Assembly (NCBI GenBank): GCA_039028895.1
Contig: JBCCHF010000058.1
Coordinates: forward strand, 1-29,690
DNA from: JAHDCJ01 sp039028895
Lineage (GTDB): Bacteria; Bacteroidota; Bacteroidia; Chitinophagales; Saprospiraceae
Direction of reading: 5' to 3'
Length of the DNA: 29,690 nucleotides
Below the pieces are notes generated by a model. That model worked only from the letters and a program-made list of their open reading frames with translations, did no database searches and was not told the origin of the DNA. The position numbers were made by a program, and so were the translations under genes. The first letter of the stretch is position 1. The number at the start of each line of letters is the position of its first letter. Shown piece by piece: positions 8,685-16,788 of this stretch.

Positions 8685-10148
8685 ATGAAATATTCGAAAT
8701 CAATTTATCGATTTAGCCTTCTTGCAATAGCAGTGCTTTTATTGTTCAGCTGCAACGCCACACTTGAAACCGATGAAACCACCACAGATACCACTACCAC
8801 GAAGGAAGATCTTCCCAATATCATCATGCTAATTGGTGATGATCAGGGGTATCCCTATTTTGGGTTTATGGGTGCTGACTATGTCCATACGCCAAATATG
8901 GATAGCCTTGCAGCTAATGGGATTATATTCACTGACGGATATGTTTCTGATAACCATTGCCGACCTTCATTACAGACATTATTAACAGGCATACTGCCTA
9001 TTGATTTCCAGAAAAAGAATTTTGGGTTTATGGATGAGGAAATGACGAAGCAAGGGATCCCTGAAGATTCTGCCCAGGCATTCAAACGGGAGTTTGATAT
9101 CAAGGCATTTGGTTTTTCTCGTTTTAACACCTTACCGAGGATGTTGGCAGAAAAGGGATATGTCAGTTTCCAGGGCGGAAAATGGTGGGAGTTTAATTAT
9201 CAAAACGGCGGATTTACTCACGGCATGACCAAAGGTTGGACCGAAGAAGAACAGAAAACTAAAAACTGGTTTTATGAGCACATGGGAGGAGATGGTATGG
9301 ACCTGGCTCGTGTAACGAACCAACCAGCTTATGACTTTTTGGAAGAAACCAGTGGTCAACCATTCTTCATGTGGTTTGCACCATCATTACCGCATTATCC
9401 ATTTGATGCTCCTGAAAAGTATTACAATCTCTACAAAGACGAAGATATGTCTGAGTCAGCCAAGCAATACTATGCGAATTGTACTTGGTTTGACGACGCA
9501 TGGGGCGAGTTGGTGGCTCATTTAAAGGGGAAGGGACTATACGACAACACTCTGATAATTTATGTAAATGATAATGGCTGGGAGCAGGATCCGAAAGAAG
9601 AATATTGGGATGACCCAAACCGTTCCCATAATGGTGGCGATAAAGGTAAAGGCTCTATATACGATATGTCTTTCCGTTCCCCTATTATTTTTGCATGGGG
9701 TGATAAAATTGAGAAAGGCAGACGTACTGATGCCATTATCCACAGTTCCGATATTCCTGCAACGGTTTTGGATTATGTCGGCCTGGATATTCCTGATGAT
9801 TTCTATGGCGTCTCTTACCGATCTGTAATTGATGGTGAAAAGAATAAAATTCGTGAATTCGCCCAGGGCAATGTTGTAACTACGCGCAGCACCAAACCAG
9901 GTGAGGTAATGGGTCGTCACGTTGAGGGTTACTGGGTCAGGAAAGATAACTGGTTCCTGCGCTGGCATGTGACCGACAATGAAGTTCAACTATTCGACTT
10001 AAGCAACGACCTGAGAAATAATAATGATGTTTCAGGAGAGAATGCATCAGCAGTTGAAGAACTTCAGAATTTGGCGAAAGCCTACAAAACAGAAAAAGGG
10101 ATGGACCCCAGGATCGCCTACTATCTGGATATGAAGAAAAAAGAGTAA
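8685..10148 (+). CDS. S1-family sulfatase, lipoprotein, with variant C-x-P-S-L active-site motif
   Basis: The protein has 487 residues. A lipoprotein signal ends at Cys23 (LLLFSC). The formylglycine sulfatase fold is clear: metal ligands Asp52, Asp53 and Gln54 (LIGDDQGYPYFG), then HCRPSLQTLLTG with Cys92 as the residue to be converted to formylglycine, a central WFDDAWGELVAHLK segment, and the later metal-site motif VNDNGWEQ. The canonical recognition motif is C-x-P-x-R; here the fifth residue is Leu. The enzyme would remove sulfate from a sulfated glycan at the cell surface or in the periplasm. It is the last gene of the operon and ends 36 bases from the convergent GH2 gene. No sulfatase-maturing enzyme is in the window. 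Confidence 0.92.
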   Translation: MKYSKSIYRFSLLAIAVLLLFSCNATLETDETTTDTTTTKEDLPNIIMLIGDDQGYPYFGFMGADYVHTPNMDSLAANGIIFTDGYVSDNHCRPSLQTLLTGILPIDFQKKNFGFMDEEMTKQGIPEDSAQAFKREFDIKAFGFSRFNTLPRMLAEKGYVSFQGGKWWEFNYQNGGFTHGMTKGWTEEEQKTKNWFYEHMGGDGMDLARVTNQPAYDFLEETSGQPFFMWFAPSLPHYPFDAPEKYYNLYKDEDMSESAKQYYANCTWFDDAWGELVAHLKGKGLYDNTLIIYVNDNGWEQDPKEEYWDDPNRSHNGGDKGKGSIYDMSFRSPIIFAWGDKIEKGRRTDAIIHSSDIPATVLDYVGLDIPDDFYGVSYRSVIDGEKNKIREFAQGNVVTTRSTKPGEVMGRHVEGYWVRKDNWFLRWHVTDNEVQLFDLSNDLRNNNDVSGENASAVEELQNLAKAYKTEKGMDPRIAYYLDMKKKE

Positions 10149-10172
10149 CCAAGAATTAAAAATACGGCATAC

Positions 10173-10207
10173 TTTACCTGGGGCCTATTCAACAGGCCTC
10201 AGGTAAA
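10173..10207. terminator. Bidirectional terminator hairpin between sulfatase and GH2
   Basis: TTTACCTGGGGCCT (10173-10186) pairs with AGGCCTCAGGTAAA (10194-10207) around a 7-base loop: 14 pairs with one G-U. It sits between convergent genes and overlaps the GH2 stop codon at 10185-10187. There is an A-rich flank on one side and short T runs on the other, as expected for a terminator used from both strands. Confidence 0.75.
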
Positions 10208-13200
10208 AGAGATATTCATATTCCTTTACAGGAATGGTGTATTGGTCATGAACGAGCCGCCCCCATGAAGTGTCTCCGCCTACGCCCATTTGATAGAGGT
10301 CGATATTCCAGGTAATGAAATTCCGTGGAAACAGCTCTGCACCATGTTTTGAAGTCACAGGTACCAGTCCGGAAGCTGATTCTGCACCTTTGGCTCCAGC
10401 TACAAAGTCGAGGTCTTCCATTGAGAGTTGCCATGCTGAAACAGAAAGCAGTCGGTTTGCTTTTTGGACTTTAAGACCCATTCCATTCTCGTTTTTTAGT
10501 GACATCCAGTAGACATCTGTTTTGTTGGCAGATTCCTGAGGACGGGAATACCGATGCAGTTGATCCCAGACGCGTCCACTCCAAACACCGAATGCTCCTG
10601 ATGTTTTTCTGTCCCAATAGGTTTCATGTGGGCCCCTGCCAAACCATTTCATGAATTGATATTCTGCGGGCAATTCGAATTGGATTCCAAAGCGAGGCAT
10701 TTTGGGTAAATCCGGGTTGTTTGGTGTAAACTTCACATGGATCTTTAATCCTCCATCTTCGAGAATTTTATAGATGAGGGTGTACTCGGCATCCAATTCC
10801 GGAAAGTGAAACCGGGCGTGTAATTCAGGTTCGAAGTTATCCCTTTCATATAGGTCAAAAGCCTTCAATTCCCTTTTCGGGGATTTCCAGATCTCTGCCC
10901 ATTCATGCATGCCATTACCAAGATCATTGTCGGTAGGTGGCCGCCAAAAATTAGGCTCAGGACCATTATTGATCAATGACTTGCCATCACATAACCACCT
11001 GTCTAACAAGCCTGTTTCCCGATTAAATCGAAATTCGCTGTTATTGCTTTTGACCCGAAAAGACTTTCGATCCTTGGAAATTGCTCCGGTAAAATTAACG
11101 ACAGGAACAGGACGACGCGAATCTGAAAATTCAGGAAACTGAAATTGATCCCAGGCTACTTCATGGCCGATGGGTATTAAGTCCCTTGCTGCATTGGTTA
11201 CAGCAGTGATTTTAATGTGGTAAGTATTCAACGCATCCAGCATAGTACCTCCGAAGTCAATTTGGAATGGCACCGTTTCTTGTGGTCCTACATGTAAAAC
11301 ACCAAGTGAGCCATTAGCAATTTCAGACCCGTTTTTAAGCAAAGTCCAGTGAATGTTTAAATCATCCAGATTCTTGAAAAAGTTTTTATTAAAAACCTCG
11401 AACTCTCTTCTTCCCAAATCCAGTGCTGAAAACTTGACAGGCTGATACACTTTTTTGACTTCATAAAGGTGTGGATGCGGATTGCGATAAGGGTCGACAA
11501 GTCCATTATTCAGAAAATTACCATCGGTCGGCAAATCTGGATGATAATCATGACCATAAGCCAGGTACTTTACGCCTTGTTCATTCACATATTCCAGTGA
11601 TTGATCAACCCAATCCCAAATGAATCCACCCTGGAGTGAAGGATATTTTTCAATGGCATTCCAATAATCTTGAAGATTACCGACACTGTTGCCCATCGCA
11701 TGGCAATACTCGATCATGATGGCAGGCCTGTCAGGATTAGTTTCAGCATAATCTGTCAGCTTTTTTATCGGGGGATACATTGGACAGAAAATATCTGTAT
11801 AGTCCTCTTTTTCAGCAGGTTCATATTGGACAGGGCGGGTATCGTCATTGTTTTTTAGCCATTGGTAAGTCGTTTCAAAAATCTTTCCATAGCCAGCTTC
11901 ATTGCCCAATGACCAAATGATAATTGACGGATGGTTTTTGTCTCGGTGATACATCCTTTGCGTCCGGTCGAGATGGGCAGGTAGCCATGACATCTCGTTT
12001 CCGATTTGCGTCTCTGCGTAGTTGGCGAGTGGGTGGCTTTCGATATTGGCTTCGTCTACAACATAAAGACCGTACTCGTCACACAGGTCATACCACTCAG
12101 GGTGATGCGGATAATGCGCAGATCGGACAGCATTGATATTATGCTGTTTCATCAGCTGGATATCCTGAATCATGCGTTCACGGCTGATTATATGACCGGT
12201 AAAGGGATCAGTTTCATGGCGATCGACACCTCGGATGTAAATGGGTTGACCGTTAATCTTCAATTGGCCGTCGCTTATTTCCACATTGCGGAAGCCGATC
12301 TTGTCGCTTATGACTTCAAGCGTTTTACCTTCTTTGTTTTTTAACCGTATAAGGAAAGTGTAAAGCGCTGGTGTTTCTGCTGTCCACTGCCGTGGAACGG
12401 GGATTTCGGCTTTATCGGATAGCAGAACTGGTTTTTCGTTATCAGCGGTGAGCTCATAGCTTTTGTCAAAAAGCGGTTTGAAGTTATTGGTATGATCCAA
12501 AAGCCGGACGTGCGCACTAACGGTCTCGGATGTTTTCAAAAAAGATTGTACTTCCATGCTAAAGTCCAGGATTCCATTTTCATAAGCTTCATCCAATCCT
12601 GCTTTTACATGAAAATCTCTTACGTGGATTTTTGGTGTCGAGAACAAGTAAACCTCTCGTTCAATACCTGTCAGTCGCAACATATCCTGACTTTCGATAA
12701 AACTGGCATCGCTCCAGCGGTATATTTGCAATGCGATTGTGTTTTTTCCTTTCTTTAAAAAAGAAGTCAAGTTAAACTCAGCAGGCGTCTTGGAGCCTTG
12801 CGAGTATCCGACAAATTGCCCATTGATCCATAAGTACATAGCTGACTTTACGGCACCGAAGTGGATAAACACTTCCCTCCCATCCCAATTTTTCGGAAGG
12901 AAAAAATTGTGTTTATACGATCCAACCGGGTTATAGTCTTCAGGTGCTTTTGGCCATTCTGCCTCAAATGGATATTTCTCGTCGAGATAGATCGGATAGC
13001 CATATCCCTGTACTTCCCAGTTACCTGGTACTGGCATATCATTCCAATGGCTTGCATCGAACTCATCGAGGTGAAAATCAATCGGTTTGTCAGCGGGCTT
13101 TTTGACCCAGTTGAATTTCCAGAGACCATTGAGGGACTGGTACCAGGGTGAATCCTCTTTTTGGTCAAGAATGGCAGATTTCACATCGCTGTACGGAAAC

Positions 13201-13322
13201 ATCGTGGCATGAGGTGCTTCCTTGTTTATCGCAAATACCTGGTGATCTTGCCATTCGTTTTGGGCAAATGTGTTTGAGGTAAGCAAACTGGCTATTAAAA
13301 GGGTAAAAATTCGTGTTAACAT
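10185..13322 (-). CDS. LacZ-type GH2 beta-galactosidase, secreted
   Basis: The product is 1045 residues when started at the ATG whose complement is 13320-13322; this start opens a clear signal peptide (MLTRIFTLLIASLLTSNTFA). The frame stays open 37 codons further upstream, but that part has no signal-like sequence. The domain order is that of LacZ: jelly-roll, Ig-like, TIM barrel, Ig-like, and a C-terminal beta-sandwich. The acid/base is Glu475 in WSLGNEAGYG and the nucleophile Glu538 in MIEYCHAMGNS, close to Glu461 and Glu537 of E. coli LacZ. It should release beta-linked galactose, or a modified galactose, from oligosaccharides in the periplasm. It is convergent to the operon, so its transcription is separate. 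Confidence 0.93.
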   Translation of the reverse strand: MLTRIFTLLIASLLTSNTFAQNEWQDHQVFAINKEAPHATMFPYSDVKSAILDQKEDSPWYQSLNGLWKFNWVKKPADKPIDFHLDEFDASHWNDMPVPGNWEVQGYGYPIYLDEKYPFEAEWPKAPEDYNPVGSYKHNFFLPKNWDGREVFIHFGAVKSAMYLWINGQFVGYSQGSKTPAEFNLTSFLKKGKNTIALQIYRWSDASFIESQDMLRLTGIEREVYLFSTPKIHVRDFHVKAGLDEAYENGILDFSMEVQSFLKTSETVSAHVRLLDHTNNFKPLFDKSYELTADNEKPVLLSDKAEIPVPRQWTAETPALYTFLIRLKNKEGKTLEVISDKIGFRNVEISDGQLKINGQPIYIRGVDRHETDPFTGHIISRERMIQDIQLMKQHNINAVRSAHYPHHPEWYDLCDEYGLYVVDEANIESHPLANYAETQIGNEMSWLPAHLDRTQRMYHRDKNHPSIIIWSLGNEAGYGKIFETTYQWLKNNDDTRPVQYEPAEKEDYTDIFCPMYPPIKKLTDYAETNPDRPAIMIEYCHAMGNSVGNLQDYWNAIEKYPSLQGGFIWDWVDQSLEYVNEQGVKYLAYGHDYHPDLPTDGNFLNNGLVDPYRNPHPHLYEVKKVYQPVKFSALDLGRREFEVFNKNFFKNLDDLNIHWTLLKNGSEIANGSLGVLHVGPQETVPFQIDFGGTMLDALNTYHIKITAVTNAARDLIPIGHEVAWDQFQFPEFSDSRRPVPVVNFTGAISKDRKSFRVKSNNSEFRFNRETGLLDRWLCDGKSLINNGPEPNFWRPPTDNDLGNGMHEWAEIWKSPKRELKAFDLYERDNFEPELHARFHFPELDAEYTLIYKILEDGGLKIHVKFTPNNPDLPKMPRFGIQFELPAEYQFMKWFGRGPHETYWDRKTSGAFGVWSGRVWDQLHRYSRPQESANKTDVYWMSLKNENGMGLKVQKANRLLSVSAWQLSMEDLDFVAGAKGAESASGLVPVTSKHGAELFPRNFITWNIDLYQMGVGGDTSWGRLVHDQYTIPVKEYEYLFYLRPVE

Positions 13323-13446
13323 GTCAATCGGCGTTGTGTCGACACCTAGATATCGAAACATTGAAATTCTGGATACCATAATAATCAGTATTGGGCAATC
13401 CTTAAGTATTGAAATTTTTAAAAGTATCTCCAAGATAGAACTTGTC

Positions 13447-13454
13447 TAATTTTG
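13447..13454 (+). promoter_or_regulatory. Bacteroidota -7 promoter element TAATTTTG
   Basis: It is an exact TAnnTTTG match 56 bases before the ATG at 13511, in the gap between divergent genes. No clear -33 TTG is seen at the expected distance. Confidence 0.45.
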
Positions 13455-13510
13455 GGGGAAATAAAATCACTAGAAGACTTAAAATCTCTTAGAACCGACA
13501 CTTTAGAAGT

Positions 13511-14086
13511 ATGAAAAAATCAATCTTTGTTTTCATCTTTTTTGCAATTTCAGTCAGTCTCCTGCAGGGCCAGCAGAAGTTTGAGAAGGAGTCACGGATA
13601 AATGAAAGGGAAGTCCCACAGCCTGCTTTGGACTTCATAAGTGAGATTGGATTTACCAAAAAAGTGAAATGGTTCAAAGAACAAAGTTTAACGGGTACCA
13701 CTGTCGAGGCAAAAACAAAGTTTAACGATTCAAAATATAGTCTTGAATTCAACCTCGATGGCGAGGTGGAAGATGTTGAATATATAGTCGGTTGGGCGTA
13801 TATCCCCACTGCAACTCAAACCAAAATTTCAGATTTTCTCAATTCGGCCCACCAAAAAACAAAGATTGTAAAAATTCAGGCCCAGTATACCGGAAATGAC
13901 GAAGCGTTAATCCAGAAAGTAAAGAAAATGGATTCCAAACCCGGTATCATTGTGAAATATGAAATGGAGATAAAAGCCAAAACCAATGGTAAATACGAAA
14001 TGATCGAATACCTCTTTTCTGAAAATGGGGATATGGAGGAGAAGTCGATCATTATTTTCAAAAACACGGACAATCTTGAGCACTAG
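13511..14086 (+). CDS. Secreted PepSY-like (BLIP-type) periplasmic protein
   Basis: The protein has 191 residues with a Sec signal peptide (residues 1-20, MKKSIFVF... to LLQGQ). The mature part shows two copies of a PepSY/beta-lactamase-inhibitor-like pattern: a helix with VPQPALDFISEIG followed by KVKWFKEQS and the strand pair AKTKFNDSKYSLEFNLDGEVEDVEY, then a second more divergent copy (ISDFLNSAH to IEYLFSENGDMEE). Such proteins are common in Bacteroidota envelopes; their function is mostly unknown. The stop codon is one base from the ATG of the next gene, so both form an operon. The family assignment rests on pattern only. Confidence 0.6.
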   Translation: MKKSIFVFIFFAISVSLLQGQQKFEKESRINEREVPQPALDFISEIGFTKKVKWFKEQSLTGTTVEAKTKFNDSKYSLEFNLDGEVEDVEYIVGWAYIPTATQTKISDFLNSAHQKTKIVKIQAQYTGNDEALIQKVKKMDSKPGIIVKYEMEIKAKTNGKYEMIEYLFSENGDMEEKSIIIFKNTDNLEH

Positions 14087-14087
14087 T

Positions 14088-14765
14088 ATGAGATTTTTCT
14101 TCACATTCCTCTTTGTTGGTTTTTGGAGTTTTGCTTTCGCACAAAGCAGTTTCGAGTTGGGCGTTTTCCCGGCATTTAACCTCAATAAGAAAATAGCAAA
14201 GGACTGGAAAGGCAATCTCAAAATTGAATCAAGACAACTACTGAAGAAAGGCGTTTTCGGTGAAAATGCTGAATTCAATTACCAATACGTGCTCACTGAT
14301 GTCGCTTTGGTGGTATCCAGGAAAGTAGGTTTAAATAATAAAATTGGCTTCGGATACCAGATAAGATTTAGGGATGGCATGCTTACACATAGTGCCATTC
14401 AGCAATATACCCTTGTCGGGAAATTCCCAGGTTTCAGGTTGGCCCACCGAATTGCCGCTGATCAGGCTTTTTCCAAAGATAATCCTGCTCAGCTAAGGTT
14501 TCGGTATCGCGCAACACTCCAGGTGCCACTAAATGGACAATCTCTTGACCCAAAAGAGTTCTACTTAAAACTCAATAACGAATACTTCAATATCGTTGAA
14601 GACAGCGAATACGATCTTGAAATTAGAGTCGTACCCCTGATCGGCTATATCATTACCGATGCCAATAAATTCGAATTTGGCATCGATTACAGGGTGAGTT
14701 CATTTGTAAATGCTGCCTCAAAAAGTCGACTCGGACTGAGTTTGGGGTGGTATTTGGCGATTTGA
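14088..14765 (+). CDS. DUF2490-like outer-membrane beta-barrel protein
   Basis: The product is 225 residues. The ATG at 14088 was chosen because it opens a signal peptide (MRFFFTFLFVGFWSFAFAQ) and lies one base after the upstream stop. The mature sequence alternates polar and hydrophobic residues in strands of 8-12 (for example KIGFGYQIRFRDG, AQLRFRYRATLQV, FEFGIDYRVSSF) and ends with an aromatic-rich strand (LGLSLGWYLAI), typical of outer-membrane barrels. DUF2490 proteins have this length and layout. The role is unknown; the pair with the PepSY-like protein may act in the envelope together. Confidence 0.7.
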   Translation: MRFFFTFLFVGFWSFAFAQSSFELGVFPAFNLNKKIAKDWKGNLKIESRQLLKKGVFGENAEFNYQYVLTDVALVVSRKVGLNNKIGFGYQIRFRDGMLTHSAIQQYTLVGKFPGFRLAHRIAADQAFSKDNPAQLRFRYRATLQVPLNGQSLDPKEFYLKLNNEYFNIVEDSEYDLEIRVVPLIGYIITDANKFEFGIDYRVSSFVNAASKSRLGLSLGWYLAI

Positions 14766-14784
14766 GGGCGATCACAAATCAAAT

Positions 14785-14810
14785 TGCCCGTCTGGGCATT
14801 CAATTTTCTT
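14785..14810 (+). terminator. Possible terminator after the DUF2490 gene
   Basis: TGCCC, GTCT, GGGCA forms a short 5-bp hairpin at 14785-14798, followed by a T-rich tract. It lies 20 bases past the stop at 14763-14765. The stem is short, so the call is tentative. Confidence 0.4.
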
Positions 14811-14901
14811 TATAAGTCTTTCTTCCTCAACACCTTTTCCAGGTTTAATTATTGCAAGGACGTCCTCAATTTCAAGATATAATCAGCGTAAATTATGAGT
14901 A

Positions 14902-14937
14902 TAGACGTGTAAAAGTTAAGGAACTTTTACACGTCTA
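14902..14937. repeat. Perfect 16-bp inverted repeat with 4-base loop
   Basis: TAGACGTGTAAAAGTT (14902-14917), AAGG, AACTTTTACACGTCTA (14922-14937): every base pairs. No T run follows on either side, so it is not an ordinary terminator. It lies in the gene-free stretch 14766-15023, where nothing else is recognisable. Confidence 0.8.
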
Positions 14938-15023
14938 GGAAGAGGTCTATGAATCTATCTGGAGGCAAAAGAATGAAAACATAAATTCACACAAATTTAG
15001 TATTCGAATCTTCTCATCTGATT

Positions 15024-15317
15024 TTATTGATCAATTATAAAAAATAATCGTATGAGAAAGTTCTTTAACATCCGCAATACATTATTCTGTTTATTGGCCC
15101 ATAAACCATTCCCAAAAGCTACATTGGTGATATCATAACCTTCATCCCAGGCCTTTGAGATGTCGCTCTCCGAGAAGTGTGTACGCGTGAACCATTGTTG
15201 GTTATAAAGGACAGGATTCCAGATTGTTCCGGTTAAGAAAAAGCCAAAATTGAGTATTACGCTTTCATTGATAAAGGTTTTGTGGTTAATAAATACGTTG
15301 CTGAATACAAATAAGCA
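15024..15317 (-). pseudogene. Decayed fragment of a WDEGYDIT-type tandem-repeat protein (DUF7477-like)
   Basis: Read on the minus strand, this 97-codon frame has no proper start and contains QQWFTRTHFSESDISKAW followed by WDEGYDITNVAFGNGLW. This alternation of a W-R-T/F element, a polar helix and a W-D-x-G-Y-x-I-T-x-x-x-x-G-x-G-x-W element matches the repeat unit seen in DUF7477-type domains of Bacteroidota kinase-associated and repeat proteins. Only about one and a half units remain: the upstream side hits a stop at 15318-15320, and the sequence after GNGLW no longer follows the repeat. It is best read as a relic of a larger gene, not a working gene. Confidence 0.55.
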
Positions 15318-15454
15318 TCACTCATTTTTATGTGGGTTTATCTCAGTATTTGGAAGGGAGCTTTTAAGGCCGAGGACACGGTTGTTAATGGAGGCTTGTT
15401 TGGTATTATTACTTGCCAATTAATTTGATGGGAATGTCAATTAGAAATATTATG

Positions 15455-15462
15455 TACATTTG
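15455..15462 (+). promoter_or_regulatory. Bacteroidota -7 promoter element TACATTTG
   Basis: An exact TAnnTTTG match immediately before the hairpin series that ends in a strong terminator at 15555. Transcription would begin near 15468. Confidence 0.45.
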
Positions 15463-15467
15463 TGTCA

Positions 15468-15555
15468 ATACATCCACATCCGAAAGGGTGTGCAGTTTCT
15501 AATATAGAAACTCATCAAGACAGAGCCTCTTTTAGGAAGGGGCTCTGTTTTTTTT
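15468..15555 (+). ncRNA. Candidate small RNA with three successive hairpins
   Basis: Three stems follow each other between a promoter-like box and a T run. Stem 1 is CACATCC-GAAA-GGGTGTG (15475-15492), seven pairs with a GNRA tetraloop. Stem 2 is AGTTTCT-AATAT-AGAAACT (15494-15512), seven perfect pairs. Stem 3 is the terminator at 15521-15547 followed by eight T. No open frame of note is inside. The gene after it has its own -7 box at 15568-15575, which argues for an independent short transcript of about 88 bases and not just a leader. The start site and the expression are inferred. Confidence 0.5.
15521..15555 (+). terminator. Rho-independent terminator
   Basis: CAGAGCCTCTT (15521-15531) pairs with AAGGGGCTCTG (15537-15547) around TTAGG, eleven pairs with one G-U, followed by eight T (15548-15555). 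It is a textbook intrinsic terminator on the plus strand. No coding gene ends before it, which is the main argument for the small RNA. Confidence 0.88.
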
Positions 15556-15567
15556 ATATTCATTCTT

Positions 15568-15575
15568 TAGTTTTG
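15568..15575 (+). promoter_or_regulatory. Bacteroidota -7 promoter element TAGTTTTG
   Basis: An exact TAnnTTTG match 13 bases after the terminator and 46 before the ATG of the NYN gene. It would let that gene be transcribed independently of the upstream hairpin RNA. Confidence 0.4.
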
Positions 15576-15621
15576 ATCCTCAAATTATTCCACAGAGCAG
15601 AACAAAGCAATTTTCAATGCA

Positions 15622-16302
15622 ATGAGCAAGAGAGCGATTTTTTATTTTGATGCCAGTAATTTCAGAAAAGGATTGGAAGAAAAGATCAGGTACTCTCCAA
15701 AATGGGAGAGAAAATATCAGTGGCTTGATTTTGTGAAATTTTCTGAAACCTTTCTTGATAAGGATGACCACCTTATTGCAGTTAAGTTTTTTACGGCCAG
15801 ATATATTCCGGACAATGAATATGGTCGACGAAAACGTAAAAATCAGAAGGCATTGATTGGCGCTAACCAAGTCATTAATAAGTCGCTATTCAAACCGGTA
15901 TACGGGTATTATAAACGTCGGACTACGATTCCCAACTGCAAACAAAAATGTAAAGAGCCATTGATCAGTTACGAGGAAAAAATGACGGACATTAGTATTT
16001 CCGCTGAGATGATTGGTGATTGTATAAAAAATAGTTGCGATAAATTGGTTTTATTATCTGGTGATAACGATTTGATTCCTTCAATTAACCTGATTCAAAA
16101 AAAATATAGTGACAAAAAGATCAAGCTTTACTTACCACCAAGAAGAGGGAATAATGTAGATAAATTAAAACACTTGCTAAGGAACGACCTAAAGTATTTA
16201 GACAACGAAGGCAACCGAAAACGCTTTGATCGATCATTGTTACCTTTTGTAGTTAAGGACCAGAGTAATACCTATAAAATCCCTTCCTACTGGAATAAGT
16301 GA
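15622..16302 (+). CDS. NYN-domain (PIN-like, DUF88/LabA-type) putative ribonuclease
   Basis: The protein has 226 residues. The NYN fold is shown by Asp10 and Asn13 in IFYFDASNF, the conserved acidic residue Asp123 in EEKMTDISISAEMIGD, and Asp148 and Asp150 in LLSGDNDLIP. These acidic residues form the metal site of PIN/NYN nucleases. The middle carries a basic, cysteine-containing segment (GRRKRKNQK, NCKQKCKE) that may bind nucleic acid. It stands alone with its own promoter-like box. NYN proteins act in RNA processing and sometimes in defence or toxin systems; no antitoxin-like neighbour is visible. Its specific role is unknown. Confidence 0.85.
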   Translation: MSKRAIFYFDASNFRKGLEEKIRYSPKWERKYQWLDFVKFSETFLDKDDHLIAVKFFTARYIPDNEYGRRKRKNQKALIGANQVINKSLFKPVYGYYKRRTTIPNCKQKCKEPLISYEEKMTDISISAEMIGDCIKNSCDKLVLLSGDNDLIPSINLIQKKYSDKKIKLYLPPRRGNNVDKLKHLLRNDLKYLDNEGNRKRFDRSLLPFVVKDQSNTYKIPSYWNK

Positions 16303-16335
16303 AAACGAAAATTTAAAATATTTTTCAGGCATGGG

Positions 16336-16387
16336 AACTAATCCTGGGTACTCCATGTTGGATTAGTTGATGTCATGAACATCACCT
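16336..16387. repeat. Inverted repeats downstream of the NYN gene
   Basis: AACTAATCC (16336-16344) and GGATTAGTT (16360-16368) form a perfect 9-bp stem with an inner TGG/CCA pairing, followed directly by GATGT-CATGA-ACATC. No T run follows. They may end NYN transcription or belong to a larger structured segment. From 16388 to about 16580 nothing is recognisable. Confidence 0.5.
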
Positions 16388-16581
16388 CACAATTTTGCCG
16401 CTCACATTTCTATACTGTTCAATGGTCGGCTACTCCACAATACACTTTACTAACAGTAAACATTGTTCAAAGGAAATCCCTTTTTGGGTGGCATATTAAA
16501 GGTATGCGTAAGCTCAGAAACAAAGGATTTTTCTCAGATAGATGATATTGCCTGAAAGCAGGTAAAAGCATCCGACTGCGG

Positions 16582-16788
16582 TTTTGGTATCACATTTCTT
16601 AACCAAAATCCAAAGTCATGATGTCATTCATCTTTCTTTGGCTGGACATACTGTCTGGCCTGACGGGTGCCGAGGGCATGCCGTCGAAGCCTAATGGTTC
16701 GGAAAAGAACGGGGGAACCCCGGTCATTTTTCCGTAACCGGCAAAACCCAGGGTCGGGATAGACTCCGGACGGCTGTAAGGCCGTCGT
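16582..16788. other. GC-rich, palindrome-rich spacer; candidate dispersed element or structured RNA
   Basis: This non-coding stretch between convergent genes is much richer in G and C than its surroundings. It contains TTTTGGT/ACCAAAA (16582-16608), GACGG...CCGTC around GTGCCGAGGGCATG, GGTTC/GAAC, CCGGT...ACCGG and GACGGC-TGTAAG-GCCGTC (16769-16786). On the minus strand two overlapping frames are open. One reads GFAGYGKMTGVPPFFSEPLG and later MNDIMTLDFG before a stop. No known riboswitch or intron could be matched by eye. It may be a copy of a dispersed intergenic repeat, a gene remnant, or a structured RNA. Confidence 0.45.

Noticed and set aside
13323..13433. Upstream extension of the GH2 gene by 37 codons
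   Set aside because: The extension has no signal peptide character, while the internal ATG at 13322 opens a typical one.
15622..16302. NYN gene as toxin of a toxin-antitoxin pair
   Set aside because: No small partner gene lies on either side; only the nuclease-like fold can be supported.
16655..16788. Possible riboswitch (GGGGGAACCCC resembles part of the c-di-AMP class; CTGTAAG recalls cobalamin)
   Set aside because: The other conserved blocks of those classes are absent and no gene starts downstream on the plus strand.
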